Shown piece by piece: positions 27,131-36,057 of a DNA stretch of 64,000 nt (position 1 is the first letter of the stretch; each line of letters opens with the position of its first letter). Location: assembly GCF_007827595.1 (NCBI RefSeq), contig NZ_VISR01000017.1, positions 124,001-188,000 of the forward strand. The letters are read 5' to 3'. A program made the translations under genes and the position numbers. The stretch comes from Streptomyces sp. BK340. Lineage in GTDB: Bacteria; Actinomycetota; Actinomycetes; Streptomycetales; Streptomycetaceae. The notes under the pieces were generated by a model that had not been told where the DNA came from, did not search any database, and worked only from the letters and a program-made list of their open reading frames with translations.

Positions 27131-28335
27131 TAGGGTTGGGCGTCTCCATCGGCCAGACGCCCCAGGATCAGCGCGATCCGCAGTGTGAAGGCGGATCGTA
27201 CATCCGAAGGCGACCAACCGGTGACGTCTGTCACACGTCGGAGCCGGTAGCGCACGGTGTTCGGGTGAACGAAGAGCATCCGGGCCGCGCCCTCCAGGCT
27301 GCTCGCCTGCTCCAGGTAGACACTCAGCGTTTCCAGGAGCGCCGAACCAGCTTCCTCCAGCGGTCTGTAGATCTCCTCCACCAGCTGCTCGCGGGCGCTC
27401 GGATCACCCGCGATGGCGCGCTCCGGCAGCAGATCGTCCGCCAGCACCGGCCGCGGCGCGTCCTGCCAGGCGGAACACGCCTTCAGCCCCGCGGCGGCGG
27501 CCTGCGCGGACCGCGTGGCGGCCAGCAGATCGGGTACGACGGGCCCGGCGACGACCGGTCCGGCCGCGAACGGCCCGATCAGCGACTTGGCGACGGCGAG
27601 CGGATTCGAGCTGCCGCCCGCGATGACGACCAGCCGGTCGCCGAGCACCCCGGTGAGCACCTGGAGCTTGGCGTGCCGCGACGCCCTCCTGATCGCCTCC
27701 ACGGTCAGCTCGCTGTCCCCGTCGGGAGCGGTTCCGAGCACGACACACACATGCTCGGGCGAGTTCCAGCCCAGCGCTGCGGCCCGGCTCACGGCCCCCT
27801 CGTCGGCCTCCCCGCTCAGTACGGCGTTGACGACGAGCGACTCCAGCCGCGCGTCCCAGGCACCGCGTGCCTCGGCGGCCTGGGCGTACACCTGGGCGGT
27901 GGCGAAGGCGATCTCCCGGGCGTACACGAGCAGTGCCTCGCGCAGCACGTTCTCGTCGCCGGGCGCCGCCACCTCGTCGATGGCGCTCTCCATGACCTCG
28001 ATGGTGGTGCGCACCATCTCCACGGTCTGCCGCAGCGTGATGGCCCGGGTCAGCTCACGGGGCGCCGTCCCGAAGACATCCGTCGAGATCGCCTGCGGAG
28101 CGTCGGGATGCCGGAACCACTCGGTGAAGGCGGCGATGCCCGCCTGGGCCACGAGCCCGATCCAGGAACGGTTCTCCGGGGGCATGGCCCGGTACCACGG
28201 CAGGCTCTCGTCCATGCGTGCGATGGCCTGCGCGGCGAGGCTCCCGGAGGACTTCTCCAGCCGCTTCAGGGTCGCGGAGTGCGGGTGGACGGCGCGTGCT
28301 GCGTGTTCGCTGTGGCGGGATTCGGGTTCGGGCAC
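27130..28335 (-). CDS. fasR: FasR-like PucR-family activator of the fab operon
   Basis: 401 residues. The C-terminus carries the PucR-type helix-turn-helix (ASSLEGAARMLFVHPNTVRY, about residues 345-365), with a GGDEF-like regulatory middle region. Position directly upstream of fabD in the same direction matches S. coelicolor FasR, which is known to activate fabDHPF transcription. Its stop is 89 bases before the fabD start. The effector is thought to be an acyl derivative in related systems; nothing in the sequence fixes it here. Confidence 0.92.
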   Translation of the reverse strand: MPEPESRHSEHAARAVHPHSATLKRLEKSSGSLAAQAIARMDESLPWYRAMPPENRSWIGLVAQAGIAAFTEWFRHPDAPQAISTDVFGTAPRELTRAITLRQTVEMVRTTIEVMESAIDEVAAPGDENVLREALLVYAREIAFATAQVYAQAAEARGAWDARLESLVVNAVLSGEADEGAVSRAAALGWNSPEHVCVVLGTAPDGDSELTVEAIRRASRHAKLQVLTGVLGDRLVVIAGGSSNPLAVAKSLIGPFAAGPVVAGPVVPDLLAATRSAQAAAAGLKACSAWQDAPRPVLADDLLPERAIAGDPSAREQLVEEIYRPLEEAGSALLETLSVYLEQASSLEGAARMLFVHPNTVRYRLRRVTDVTGWSPSDVRSAFTLRIALILGRLADGDAQP

Positions 28336-28443
28336 GTGGACAAGACTGCCTTATCCGGACCTGAGCGTGCGCCGCCGGGGTCAGCAGGTGAGACGCCCCC
28401 GCCGGGCCCGGCAGGTGTGCGCGCGGTCTACGGTGGTGCCGTG

Positions 28444-29097
28444 ATGGACGTACGGCGCGCCGCGGAGCGCTACCCCGGAGGGGACCCCGGGACCGGGATC
28501 GACACCCGCCACGCCTTCTCCTTCGGCCCGCACTACGACCCCGGGAACCTGCGCTTCGGCGCGGTGATCGCCTGCAACGAGGAACGGCTCGCCCCCGGCG
28601 CCGGCTTCGACGAGCACCCGCACAGCCACACGGAGATCGTCACCTGGGTCGTCGAGGGCGAACTGACCCACCGCGACTCCACGGGCCACGAGACCCGGGT
28701 CCGCGCCGGAGACGTCCAGCACCTCAGCGCGGCGGCGGGCGTCCGGCACGTGGAGCGCAACGACGGCTCCACCCCCCTGGTCTTCCTCCAGATGTGGCTG
28801 GCCCCCCTGACGCCCGGCGGCGACCCGTCCTACTCGATCGTCCCGGGCATCGCCGACTCCACCCCGTACGCCGTCCCCGCCGCCGGTGCGATGCTCCACG
28901 TCCGCCGCCTGGCCGCGGGGGAGCGGACGGCCGTGCCGGACGCGGCGCAGGTCTACGTCCACGTGGTGCGCGGCGAGGTCCGCCTGGCGGGGGAGACGCT
29001 GGGCCCGGGGGACTCGGCCCGGATCACGGCCGCGGAGGGCCTGGAGGCGGTCGGGGTCACGCCGGCGGAACTGCTGCTGTGGGAGATGGCGCCGTAA
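28444..29097 (+). CDS. Pirin-family bicupin protein
   Basis: 217-residue cupin protein related to pirin/YhhW. TRHAFSFGPHYDP at the start and the metal motif DEHPHSHTEIVTWVVEGE (His, His, His, then Glu) are clear. Some relatives have quercetin dioxygenase activity; the role here is unknown. ATG 28444 is preceded by an in-frame GTG at 28441, and either may be used. Divergent from fasR with a gap of about 108 bases. Confidence 0.92.
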   Translation: MDVRRAAERYPGGDPGTGIDTRHAFSFGPHYDPGNLRFGAVIACNEERLAPGAGFDEHPHSHTEIVTWVVEGELTHRDSTGHETRVRAGDVQHLSAAAGVRHVERNDGSTPLVFLQMWLAPLTPGGDPSYSIVPGIADSTPYAVPAAGAMLHVRRLAAGERTAVPDAAQVYVHVVRGEVRLAGETLGPGDSARITAAEGLEAVGVTPAELLLWEMAP

Positions 29098-29180
29098 GGG
29101 GGCCGTTCGGCCGTGGGTGCCCGTGGGCTGGGCGGGGGTGCCGCTGCGCATGCCGGTACGGGCGCTGCAACTCCCCAGGG

Positions 29181-29245
29181 TGCGGGCAGTGTTCGACATG
29201 CGGCTCCGCCGCGCGGGCGCGAGGGGCCCCCACCGGCCCGCAGCC
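29181..29245. repeat. Dispersed GC-rich repeat, copy D (shortened)
   Basis: TGCGGGCAGTGTTCGACATG then CGGCTCCGCCGCGCGGGCGC and CGGCCCGCAG. The first palindrome seen in copies A to C is mostly missing. It lies between the convergent pirin and serine hydrolase genes. Confidence 0.65.
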
Positions 29246-29251
29246 GAAAGG

Positions 29252-30073
29252 TCAGCCGCGCAGCTCGGAGAGCACCGCGTCCGTGAACGCCGGCCACACC
29301 TCGGTCGCCCAGGAGCCGAACGCGCGGTCCGTCAGGGCGACGGCGGCCACACCCGCGGCCGGGTCGATCCACAGGAACGTGCCGGACTGGCCGAAGTGTC
29401 CGAAGGTGCGCGGCGAGGACGAAGACCCCGTCCAGTGCGGCGACTTGGAGTCACGGATCTCGAAGCCCAGCCCCCAGTCGTTGGGGTTCTGGTGCCCGTA
29501 GCCGGGGAGGACACCCTTCGTCCCCGGGTACTGCACCGTCATCGCCTCGGCGACCGTACGCGGGTCGAGCAGCCTCGGCGCCTGCACCTCCGCCGCGAAC
29601 CGCAGCAGATCGTCCACCGTCGAGACGCCGTCCTTGGCGGGGGACCCGTCCAGCGAGGTCCGCGTCATCCCCAACGGCTCCAGCACCGCCTGCCGCAGAT
29701 ACTCCGCGAACGCGATGTCCGTCGCCTTGGCGATGTGATCCCCGAGCTGCTCGAACCCGGCGTTGGAGTACAGCCGCCGCTCCCCGGGAGGCGCCATCAG
29801 CTTGTGCTCGTCGAAGGCCAGCCCGGAGGTGTGCGCGAGCAGATGGCGGACGGTCGCACCGGCCGGCCCGGCCGGCTCGTCCAGCTCGACGGCACCCTCC
29901 TCGTACGCGACCAGCGCCGCGTAGGCCGCCAGCGGCTTGGTCACCGAGGCCAGCGGAAACCGGTGCCCGACGGGCCCATGGGTCCCGAGGACGGTCCCGT
30001 CGGCCCGTACGACACCGGCCGCGGCGGTGGGAACCGGCCAGTTCTCGATCAACGCGAGGCTCTTCAGTGACAT
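29252..30073 (-). CDS. Beta-lactamase-fold serine hydrolase
   Basis: 273 residues, short for the family. SVTKPLAAYA gives the SxxK motif (Ser about residue 42). The Tyr motif is YSNAGFEQLG (about residue 103), an intact YxN, and FGHFGQSGT stands for the third motif. No signal peptide. Probably a cytoplasmic esterase or DD-peptidase-like enzyme. It is followed in the same direction by nothing; a GNAT gene lies 18 bases upstream and may be co-transcribed. Confidence 0.9.
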   Translation of the reverse strand: MSLKSLALIENWPVPTAAAGVVRADGTVLGTHGPVGHRFPLASVTKPLAAYAALVAYEEGAVELDEPAGPAGATVRHLLAHTSGLAFDEHKLMAPPGERRLYSNAGFEQLGDHIAKATDIAFAEYLRQAVLEPLGMTRTSLDGSPAKDGVSTVDDLLRFAAEVQAPRLLDPRTVAEAMTVQYPGTKGVLPGYGHQNPNDWGLGFEIRDSKSPHWTGSSSSPRTFGHFGQSGTFLWIDPAAGVAAVALTDRAFGSWATEVWPAFTDAVLSELRG

Positions 30074-30091
30074 GCCGTCGAGCCTAAGCGC

Positions 30092-30559
30092 TCAGAGCTT
30101 CAGCTCCATCAAAGGCTCGGGCTTGGGGCTGAAGCCGAGGTCGGCGTAGAGCGGCGCGGCCTCGGCGGACGAGGTGAGGTGGACGCGGCCGGCGCCGCGC
30201 TCGCGGAACCAGTCCAGCAGCGTGTCCATGCACGCCCGCGCGTACCCCCGGCGCCGGGTGCCCGGGTCGGTGGCCACGCTGAAGACGAACCCGACCGTCC
30301 CGAACGGATCGCCCGCCTTCCCGATCCGGTAGTCGACCGTCCCGGCCACCAGCGCGGCCAGTGCCCCCGGCCGCTCCGGGTGGTCCACGACGAAGGCGGC
30401 GAAGCCCCCGTCCGGCTCGCCCAGCCGGGCGCGCAGTCCCGGCAGGGACTCCTCGTGCCAGTCGGTGGAAGGGTCGCCCGACATCGAATCGATCATCACC
30501 TGCCGCAGTCGCAGCACTTCCTCGGCGTCCTCGGGCAGCGCCCGGCGTACGGGAATCAT
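30092..30559 (-). CDS. GNAT acetyltransferase
   Basis: About 155 residues. The acetyl-CoA motif is visible in SVATDPGTRRRGYARACMDT (motif A, RRRGYA), and the C-terminal APLYADLGF is the usual last strand. Start ATG 30559 (MIPVRRALPEDAEEVL) begins exactly at the first conserved strand; longer starts have no support. Substrate unknown. It is divergent from a MerR gene, with an operator-like palindrome between them. Confidence 0.88.
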   Translation of the reverse strand: MIPVRRALPEDAEEVLRLRQVMIDSMSGDPSTDWHEESLPGLRARLGEPDGGFAAFVVDHPERPGALAALVAGTVDYRIGKAGDPFGTVGFVFSVATDPGTRRRGYARACMDTLLDWFRERGAGRVHLTSSAEAAPLYADLGFSPKPEPLMELKL

Positions 30560-30619
30560 GTCCCACACGCTAATGACCGCGCCCCGGGCCCGTCGCGGGG
30601 GTTTCTTACCGGGTTTCGC

Positions 30620-30650
30620 TTGCCTGGAGTGCACTCGAAGGCCATAGCGT
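30620..30650 (+). promoter_or_regulatory. MerR-type promoter with GAGTGCACTC palindrome
   Basis: TTGCCT (30620-30625) and TAGCGT (30645-30650) are 19 bases apart, the stretched spacing of MerR-activated promoters. The spacer contains the perfect palindrome GAGTGCACTC (30627-30636) in the context CCTGGAGTGCACTCGAAGG, like the box known for NmlR/AdhR regulators. The next gene's ATG lies seven bases after the -10, so the transcript is probably leaderless. Confidence 0.65.
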
Positions 30651-30656
30651 GGGGCC

Positions 30657-31100
30657 ATGACGGTGATGCAGACCGAGGAGAACGCGAACCGGACCGACAT
30701 CTGCGCAGCCCCGCCCCGGCGGCACCCACGCCCCGACGGACAGGACCGCTACACGATCAGCGAGGTCGTCGCCTTCACCGGCCTGACCGCACACACCTTG
30801 CGCTGGTACGAGCGGATCGGGCTGATGTCCCACATCGACCGCTCCCACACCGGCCAGCGCCGCTACAGCAACCGCGACCTGGACTGGCTGGACTTCGTGA
30901 CCAAGCTCCGCCTGACCGGCATGCCGGTTGCGGACATGGTCCGCTACGCGGAACTCGTGCGCGAGGGCGAGACGACCTACCCGGAGCGCCAGGCCCTGCT
31001 GGAGTCCACCCGTCGGGACGTGCTGGCCAGGATCGCGGAGCTGCACGACACCCTCTCGGTGCTGGACCGGAAGATCAGCTTCTACGCCACGGAGCGCTGA
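30657..31100 (+). CDS. MerR-family regulator (NmlR/AdhR-like)
   Basis: 147 residues. The N-terminal winged helix is YTISEVVAFTGLTAHTLRWY then ERIGLM and RRYSNRDLDWLDFVTKLR, followed by a coiled-coil dimerisation helix. There are no Cys residues in the C-terminal part, so metal sensing is unlikely; a Cys appears only near residue 16. The upstream promoter has a 19-base spacer with a GAGTGCACTC palindrome, which suggests autoregulation. NmlR/AdhR relatives respond to aldehydes or nitrosative stress. Confidence 0.9.
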   Translation: MTVMQTEENANRTDICAAPPRRHPRPDGQDRYTISEVVAFTGLTAHTLRWYERIGLMSHIDRSHTGQRRYSNRDLDWLDFVTKLRLTGMPVADMVRYAELVREGETTYPERQALLESTRRDVLARIAELHDTLSVLDRKISFYATER

Positions 31101-31116
31101 CCGCGCAGGGCGCCGA

Positions 31117-31974
31117 CTACAGCTCGGCCAGCAGTTCCGCCTTCTTCTGCGAGAACTCCTCGTCCGTGAGGAGCCCCGCCCGGTGCAGCTCCCCGAGGTG
31201 GCGGATCCGCTCGGCGATGTCGGCCGGGTCCCGGCGTGCCGGGGCCGGGACCGCCGGTACCGGCCCGCGGGTGCGTGCGGCCTCCAGGACGGCCGCCGCG
31301 AACGGCAGCGACTCGTGCACCGGGCCGTAGCCGAGCCCGAAGACGACGGACGCCGGATCCTGGTCGGGCTGCGCCGGCCGGGCGGAGCCGCCCTCGCGGG
31401 GCAGCAGCCGCAGATGTCCCTCGAAGACCTCCGGCGACCGCCACTCCACCCCGCTGAGGCCGCTGACCGCGAAGCTCTGGTCCCCGGCCTTCCACTTCGC
31501 CGAGGAGGCTCCCGTCCAGGACCACCGGAACTGCACGGTGGTCCCGTCGAAGGAGGCCTTCCCGTCGTACGCCTTGAACTGCAGCGGTGCCGTCGGCGCG
31601 GCCACCAGGTACCGGTCGGTGGGCCCGGACTCGGTCAGCAGCCCCTTCAGTTCGTCGGCGTAGTACTCCGCGAGCGTCGACCGCTCGGCCGGCAGCGCCA
31701 GCCGGTACGGGTCCGATCCCTCGCGCAGCTGCCCGGACGCCGCCTCCCACAGCGGGTCGGCGCCGACGCGCGGCCGCAGCCGCAGTGCGACGGTGCCGCG
31801 CTTGCCCGGCGTGAGAGCCACTTCCTCGACCGCCGACAGCGGGATCCGCCGTTCGCCCAGCGCCTGGAAGAGCTTCGGTGTTCGAATCCCCCGTTCGTAG
31901 CGGATGAGCACGGAGTCGGACTCGAACTCCCAGACGGCATGAAAACCCGCCAGTACGTCACCCATGCGGCTCAT
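31117..31974 (-). CDS. DUF4429 protein with C-terminal SHOCT motif
   Basis: About 285 residues. Two tandem PH-like DUF4429 units (about 5-95 and 120-210; WEFESDSVLIRYERG and VQFRWSWTGASSAKWKAG). The C-terminus IRHLGELHRAGLLTDEEFSQ then KKAELL is a SHOCT domain, a short helical module often found at protein ends with oligomerising roles. Function unknown. The start may be ATG 31974 or 31965; neither has a strong ribosome site. Confidence 0.85.
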   Translation of the reverse strand: MSRMGDVLAGFHAVWEFESDSVLIRYERGIRTPKLFQALGERRIPLSAVEEVALTPGKRGTVALRLRPRVGADPLWEAASGQLREGSDPYRLALPAERSTLAEYYADELKGLLTESGPTDRYLVAAPTAPLQFKAYDGKASFDGTTVQFRWSWTGASSAKWKAGDQSFAVSGLSGVEWRSPEVFEGHLRLLPREGGSARPAQPDQDPASVVFGLGYGPVHESLPFAAAVLEAARTRGPVPAVPAPARRDPADIAERIRHLGELHRAGLLTDEEFSQKKAELLAEL

Positions 31975-32031
31975 CGTATGCGGCACGTGCTCCTCCGTCG
32001 CCACCCGCGCAGACCGCACTTCCTGCTGTTT

Positions 32032-33249
32032 CTACGCGCGTTGGGCCATCGACGTGCGGGGCAGACCGGCCCGGCACGCATCGTTCTCGCGTGCGCAGGT
32101 GACCGCGTCGTACGCGCCCACCCCGATGTCGGCGAGGTTGCGCAGGCTGTCCGTGCCCGGCTGGAAATAGCCCGCGTGACCCTGCGCGTCCTGCGCCGAC
32201 AGCACCCGTGCGCCGAACGCGGAGGAGACCGGGTCGGCGCCGTGCCCGAGCCCGCCGACCTCCAGGTACGGCACGTCCTGCACCCAGTCGGTGGCGTCCC
32301 GCATCGCCCATACCCGGGCCGAGGTGCCCAGGCCGGAGGCCTTGCCGACGCGCATGCCGGGGCTCGCGGCCACCGCTATGTCGGTCACCCGGCGGGGCAT
32401 GCCGTGCGCGGCGACCCCGCAGACCACCGAGCCGTAGCTGTGGCAGAACATCGACACCGGAGCCTTGCCGGGCAGAGCGTCCAGCAGCGCGTTCAGGCGC
32501 AGGGCGCCCTCCGCGGCGCGCAGCCCCGTGGCCGCGTCCACACCGAGTCCGTCCGGCGCGGTGTAGTCGGCCCAGGCGATCACGGCCGTACGGGTCGTGG
32601 GGCTCTGCTCCCGCTCGGCCGCGTACAGGGCCTTGGCCATGCCGACCGGGGCGCTGTACCTGCGGTTCGTGCGCTGGAAGGTGAGCAGGTCGGTGGCGAC
32701 GCCGGGGACGACGACGGAGATCCGCTCGGCCTCGGTGAGGTTGCCGACGACCTCGGCGATCCGGCCCGACCCCTCCGGGTCGAAGGCGAGGATCTGCCGT
32801 CCGGGGTTCAGCAGCGACTCGTAGCGGTGCATACGACGCCCCGCGTCCTGCTGTCCGGCCGCGCTGAGCCGGCTGTCGTGCATGCGCTTCTTCTCGACCT
32901 TGCGCGCCTGCTCCAGTGCGACGTGGTTGGCGCGGTAGCGCAGCGAGACGGGCGCGCCGTTCATGTTGCCGACCGCGAGGGGGTAGCGGTGGGCGAGGCG
33001 GTCCTGCTCGTGCGGGGTGAGCGAGGCGAAGAAGTGGGCGAGCCGCGCCGGGGAGCCCTTGGGGTCCGGCAGGTGCAGGCCGTGGATGCTGCCGTGCTCC
33101 CACTTGGCGAGCGAGGCCTGCAGAGCGCTCGCTTCCCGGTGGCTGCGCAGCGCGGTCCAGCCGGTGGTCGCGAGCATCACGAACACCACGGCCAGCGCGA
33201 GCAGCATGCGCCAGACGTTGAATTGCGGGGAGGTGTCGAAGGAAGTCAC
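32032..33249 (-). CDS. DUF1023 alpha/beta hydrolase, membrane anchored
   Basis: 405 residues. One N-terminal membrane segment (MLLALAVVFVMLATTGWTAL, about residues 15-34) anchors an outward-facing domain. The DUF1023 hydrolase region holds the nucleophile elbow FCHSYGSVV, in which the usual GxSxG first Gly is Cys. ISVVVPGVATDL and YLEVGGLGHGADPVSS are other conserved pieces. Substrate unknown; many actinobacterial homologues are annotated only by family. The GTG start has no clear ribosome site. Confidence 0.85.
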   Translation of the reverse strand: MTSFDTSPQFNVWRMLLALAVVFVMLATTGWTALRSHREASALQASLAKWEHGSIHGLHLPDPKGSPARLAHFFASLTPHEQDRLAHRYPLAVGNMNGAPVSLRYRANHVALEQARKVEKKRMHDSRLSAAGQQDAGRRMHRYESLLNPGRQILAFDPEGSGRIAEVVGNLTEAERISVVVPGVATDLLTFQRTNRRYSAPVGMAKALYAAEREQSPTTRTAVIAWADYTAPDGLGVDAATGLRAAEGALRLNALLDALPGKAPVSMFCHSYGSVVCGVAAHGMPRRVTDIAVAASPGMRVGKASGLGTSARVWAMRDATDWVQDVPYLEVGGLGHGADPVSSAFGARVLSAQDAQGHAGYFQPGTDSLRNLADIGVGAYDAVTCARENDACRAGLPRTSMAQRA

Positions 33250-33341
33250 TGGGAGGACACACTAGGAGAACGGGAGGGTCTCGGGGTAACCGAGTGACAG
33301 GTATCACGTTTCGTTAGGTGTCGAACGAACCCTGAACGACC

Positions 33342-33968
33342 TCAGGTGATACGCCAGTTCCCGGTGAGCGCGGAACCCACCTGATCGAGGTACGACGCGG
33401 TGAGTTCGCGGATCGCCTCCATGCTGAAGTCGTCGCCCGTGCTCCACTGCCGCTCGGTGACCCTTATCACCCCGCCGAAGACGGCCACGGCCAGCCGCGG
33501 CCGCGGGTCGGCGTCCACGTCGACGCCCTCCCGTTCGGCGAGCAGCCGCGCCAGGGTCTCCTCCGTGGCCGCGGAGCGCAGCAGATGGGCGGCGAGCAGG
33601 GACGGGGTCGACTCGATGGTCCGGTACATACGCACGTACAACTCGACCGGTACGACCGCCTCGACGGCCTCGCTGAGCCCGTCCCAGCCCTCCAGCACGG
33701 CCTGCCGCAGCGTCTCCATCGGGGTCTCGTGCGCCGGCCGTTCCCGCACCGCGGTCACGAAGCGGGCCTCCGCCAGGTCCTGGACGGCGAACGCCGCGTC
33801 CTCCTTGCCGGCGAAGTAGCGGAAGAAGGTGCGCTGCGAGACGCCTACGGCCTCGGCGATCTCGTCGACGGTCGTGTGCTCGTAGCCGCGGGTCGTGAAC
33901 AGTTCGAGGGCGGAGCGCAGCAGGGCGTCCCGGGTGCGCTGCTTCTTGCGCTCACGCAGTGTTTCCAT
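33342..33968 (-). CDS. TetR-family repressor of the adjacent efflux pump
   Basis: 208 residues. The helix-turn-helix is IAEAVGVSQRTFFRYFAGKE (about residues 38-57), near-identical in style to other MFS-linked TetR proteins. It is divergent from a 14-helix multidrug transporter with a 67-base gap, the standard layout for a local repressor. The gap contains AATTG...CAATT and repeated TTGTCA elements. Confidence 0.92.
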   Translation of the reverse strand: METLRERKKQRTRDALLRSALELFTTRGYEHTTVDEIAEAVGVSQRTFFRYFAGKEDAAFAVQDLAEARFVTAVRERPAHETPMETLRQAVLEGWDGLSEAVEAVVPVELYVRMYRTIESTPSLLAAHLLRSAATEETLARLLAEREGVDVDADPRPRLAVAVFGGVIRVTERQWSTGDDFSMEAIRELTASYLDQVGSALTGNWRIT

Positions 33969-33998
33969 AATGTGTCAGTTACCGACTTGTGAATTGGT

Positions 33999-34028
33999 TT
34001 GTCAATTGTCAGTGGCTGTCACTAGCCT
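33999..34028 (+). promoter_or_regulatory. Promoter of the MFS transporter gene, probably leaderless
   Basis: TTGTCA (33999-34004) and TAGCCT (34023-34028) with an 18-base spacer. The ATG at 34036 is seven bases on and has no ribosome site. A partial palindrome AATTGGTTTGTCAATT (33992-34007) covers the -35, so TetR binding there would block it. Confidence 0.55.
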
Positions 34029-34035
34029 CGAACGC

Positions 34036-35682
34036 ATGACTAGTCAGACCACCATCGACACGACGGGGCCGGAGGACAGGACGCCGGCAGCCCCGCCGGA
34101 GGCGACCCCGGCCGCGGGGCTGCGCGGGCACCCGTGGCTCACCCTCATCACCGTCGCCGTAGGGGTCATGATGGTGGCCCTCGACGGCACCATCGTGGCG
34201 ATCGCCAACCCGGCCATCCAGAAGGACCTCAAGGCGAGCTTCGCCGACGTCCAGTGGATCACCAACGGGTACTTCCTCGCCCTCGCGGTCTCCCTGATCA
34301 CCGCGGGCAAGCTCGGTGACCGCTTCGGCCACCGGCAGACCTTCCTCATCGGCGTGACCGGCTTCGCCGCCGCGTCCGGCGCCATCGGGCTGTCGAACAG
34401 CATCGCCGCGGTGGTCACGTTCCGCGTCTTCCAGGGCCTGTTCGGCGCGCTGCTGATGCCGGCCGCGCTCGGTCTGCTGCGGGCCACCTTCCCGGCCGAG
34501 AAGCTCAACATGGCGATCGGCATCTGGGGCATGGTGATCGGCGCCTCCACCGCGGGCGGCCCGATCCTCGGCGGTGTCCTGGTGGAGCACGTCAACTGGC
34601 AGTCGGTGTTCTTCATCAACGTGCCGGTCGGTCTGCTGGCCCTGGTCCTGGGCGTGCTGATCCTGCGCGACCACCGCGCCGCCCTCGGGCGGAGCCCGGA
34701 AAATGGACACAGCGCCCCGCGCTCGTTCGACATCCTCGGCATCGTCCTGCTCTCCGGCGCGATGTTCTGCCTGGTGTGGGCCCTGATCAAGGCGCCGAGC
34801 TGGGGCTGGGGCTCCGGCCGGACATGGCTCTTCATCGCCGCCTCGGTGCTGCTCTTCGCCTTCTTCGCCTTCTGGGAGACGAGGGTCGCCGAACCGCTGA
34901 TCCCGCTGGGTCTGTTCCGCTCGGTGCCGCTGTCCGCGGGTGTCGTGCTGATGGTCCTGATGGCGATCGCCTTCATGGGCGGCCTGTTCTTCGTGACGTT
35001 CTACCTCCAGAACGTGCACGGTATGAGCCCCATCGACGCCGGTCTGCACCTGCTGCCCCTCACCGGCATGATGATCGTCGGCTCCCCGCTCGCGGGCGCC
35101 GCGATCACCAAGCTCGGCCCGCGCATCCCGCTGGCCGGCGGCATGGCCGCGACCGCGATCGCCATGTACGGCATGTCGACGCTGAAGGCCGACACCGGCA
35201 GCGGTGTGATGTCGATCTGGTTCGCCCTCCTCGGCTTCGGCCTCGCGCCGGTCATGGTCGGCGCCACCGAGGTCATCGTCGGCAACGCGCCCATGGAACT
35301 GTCCGGTGTGGCGGGCGGCCTCCAGCAGGCGGCCATGCAGATCGGCGGCAGCCTCGGTACGGCGGTGCTGGGTGCCGTGATGGCCTCGAAGGTCGACAGC
35401 GACCTGCCGGGCAACTGGACCGGCGCGGGGCTGCCGCCGCTGACCCCGGCTCAGCTGGACAAGGCCTCCGAGGCCGTTCAGGTCGGTGTGGCCCCCGTCG
35501 CCAAGGGCACCCCGGAGCCGGTCATCGCTAAGATCACCGGCGTCGCCCATGACACGTTCATCTCCGGCATGAGCCTCGCGTCCCTGGTCGCGGCGGGCGT
35601 GGCGGCGGTCGCCATCCTCGTCGCGCTGCTCACCAAGCGCGGGCAGAACGCGGAGGCGGGCGCGGGAGTCGGCCACATCTGA
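34036..35682 (+). CDS. MFS multidrug efflux transporter (DHA2/EmrB-QacA, 14 TM)
   Basis: About 548 residues with 14 predicted membrane helices. Motif A is GKLGDRFGHRQTFL in the loop after helix 2; motif C-like text (WGMVIGASTAGGPILGGVLV) follows in helix 5. Early MMVALDGTIVAIANPAIQKD is the DHA2 signature at helix 1. It exports drugs with proton influx; substrate unknown. Regulated by the divergent TetR gene. Confidence 0.95.
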   Translation: MTSQTTIDTTGPEDRTPAAPPEATPAAGLRGHPWLTLITVAVGVMMVALDGTIVAIANPAIQKDLKASFADVQWITNGYFLALAVSLITAGKLGDRFGHRQTFLIGVTGFAAASGAIGLSNSIAAVVTFRVFQGLFGALLMPAALGLLRATFPAEKLNMAIGIWGMVIGASTAGGPILGGVLVEHVNWQSVFFINVPVGLLALVLGVLILRDHRAALGRSPENGHSAPRSFDILGIVLLSGAMFCLVWALIKAPSWGWGSGRTWLFIAASVLLFAFFAFWETRVAEPLIPLGLFRSVPLSAGVVLMVLMAIAFMGGLFFVTFYLQNVHGMSPIDAGLHLLPLTGMMIVGSPLAGAAITKLGPRIPLAGGMAATAIAMYGMSTLKADTGSGVMSIWFALLGFGLAPVMVGATEVIVGNAPMELSGVAGGLQQAAMQIGGSLGTAVLGAVMASKVDSDLPGNWTGAGLPPLTPAQLDKASEAVQVGVAPVAKGTPEPVIAKITGVAHDTFISGMSLASLVAAGVAAVAILVALLTKRGQNAEAGAGVGHI

Positions 35683-35867
35683 GGACCCGTCCGGGGCGGA
35701 TTTCCCCTATCAGGGTGACTCCGCTAAAGATTCCTCGCACTCGGCACGCGCCGCAGGTCACAGTGGGTCAAGTCCTCCGCAGGACATGGGAGGACGACCG
35801 GGCCGCGGCGCGCGCTGCGGAGGGGGCTGCGCGCGCCTTCGCCTTCGGCGATGTGGCTGTGCTTCGT

Positions 35868-35938
35868 CTGCGGCCCGGTTGGGGCTGGTCGCGCCCGCGC
35901 GGCGGAGCCGCACATCGATACAGCCCCGCGCCCCTGGG
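35868..35938. repeat. Dispersed GC-rich repeat, copy E (reverse orientation)
   Basis: CTGCGGCCCGGTTGGGGCTG, then GTCGCGCCCGCGCGGCGGAG, CCGCACATCGATACAGCCCC and GCGCCCC. It is the reverse complement of the arrangement in copy B. Confidence 0.8.
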
Positions 35939-36019
35939 ATGTCGCAGTCGCCGCACCCGCACAGTGCATGCGCGTAGCTGCGGGCACTCGTGCCGCTGGG
36001 GCGGCACGGGTGGGCGCAG

Positions 36020-36055
36020 CGGCACCCCGCCGGCGCGGGCCGGCGAGGGGTGCCG
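36020..36055 (-). terminator. Hairpin after the K+ channel gene
   Basis: CGGCACCCC-GCCGG (36020-36033) pairs with CCGGCGAGGGGTGCCG (36040-36055) with one bulge. It lies three bases past the channel stop codon on the minus strand. Confidence 0.65.
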
Positions 36056-36057
36056 GG

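Larger units (their letters stand above)
35683..36057. other. Intergenic region with repeat E and hairpins
   Basis: 375 bases between convergent MFS and K+ channel genes. I see no credible ORF. It holds the dispersed repeat copy E, a small stem (CGTGCCGC/GCGGCACG, 35989-36008) and a larger terminator hairpin at the channel end. Confidence 0.7.
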
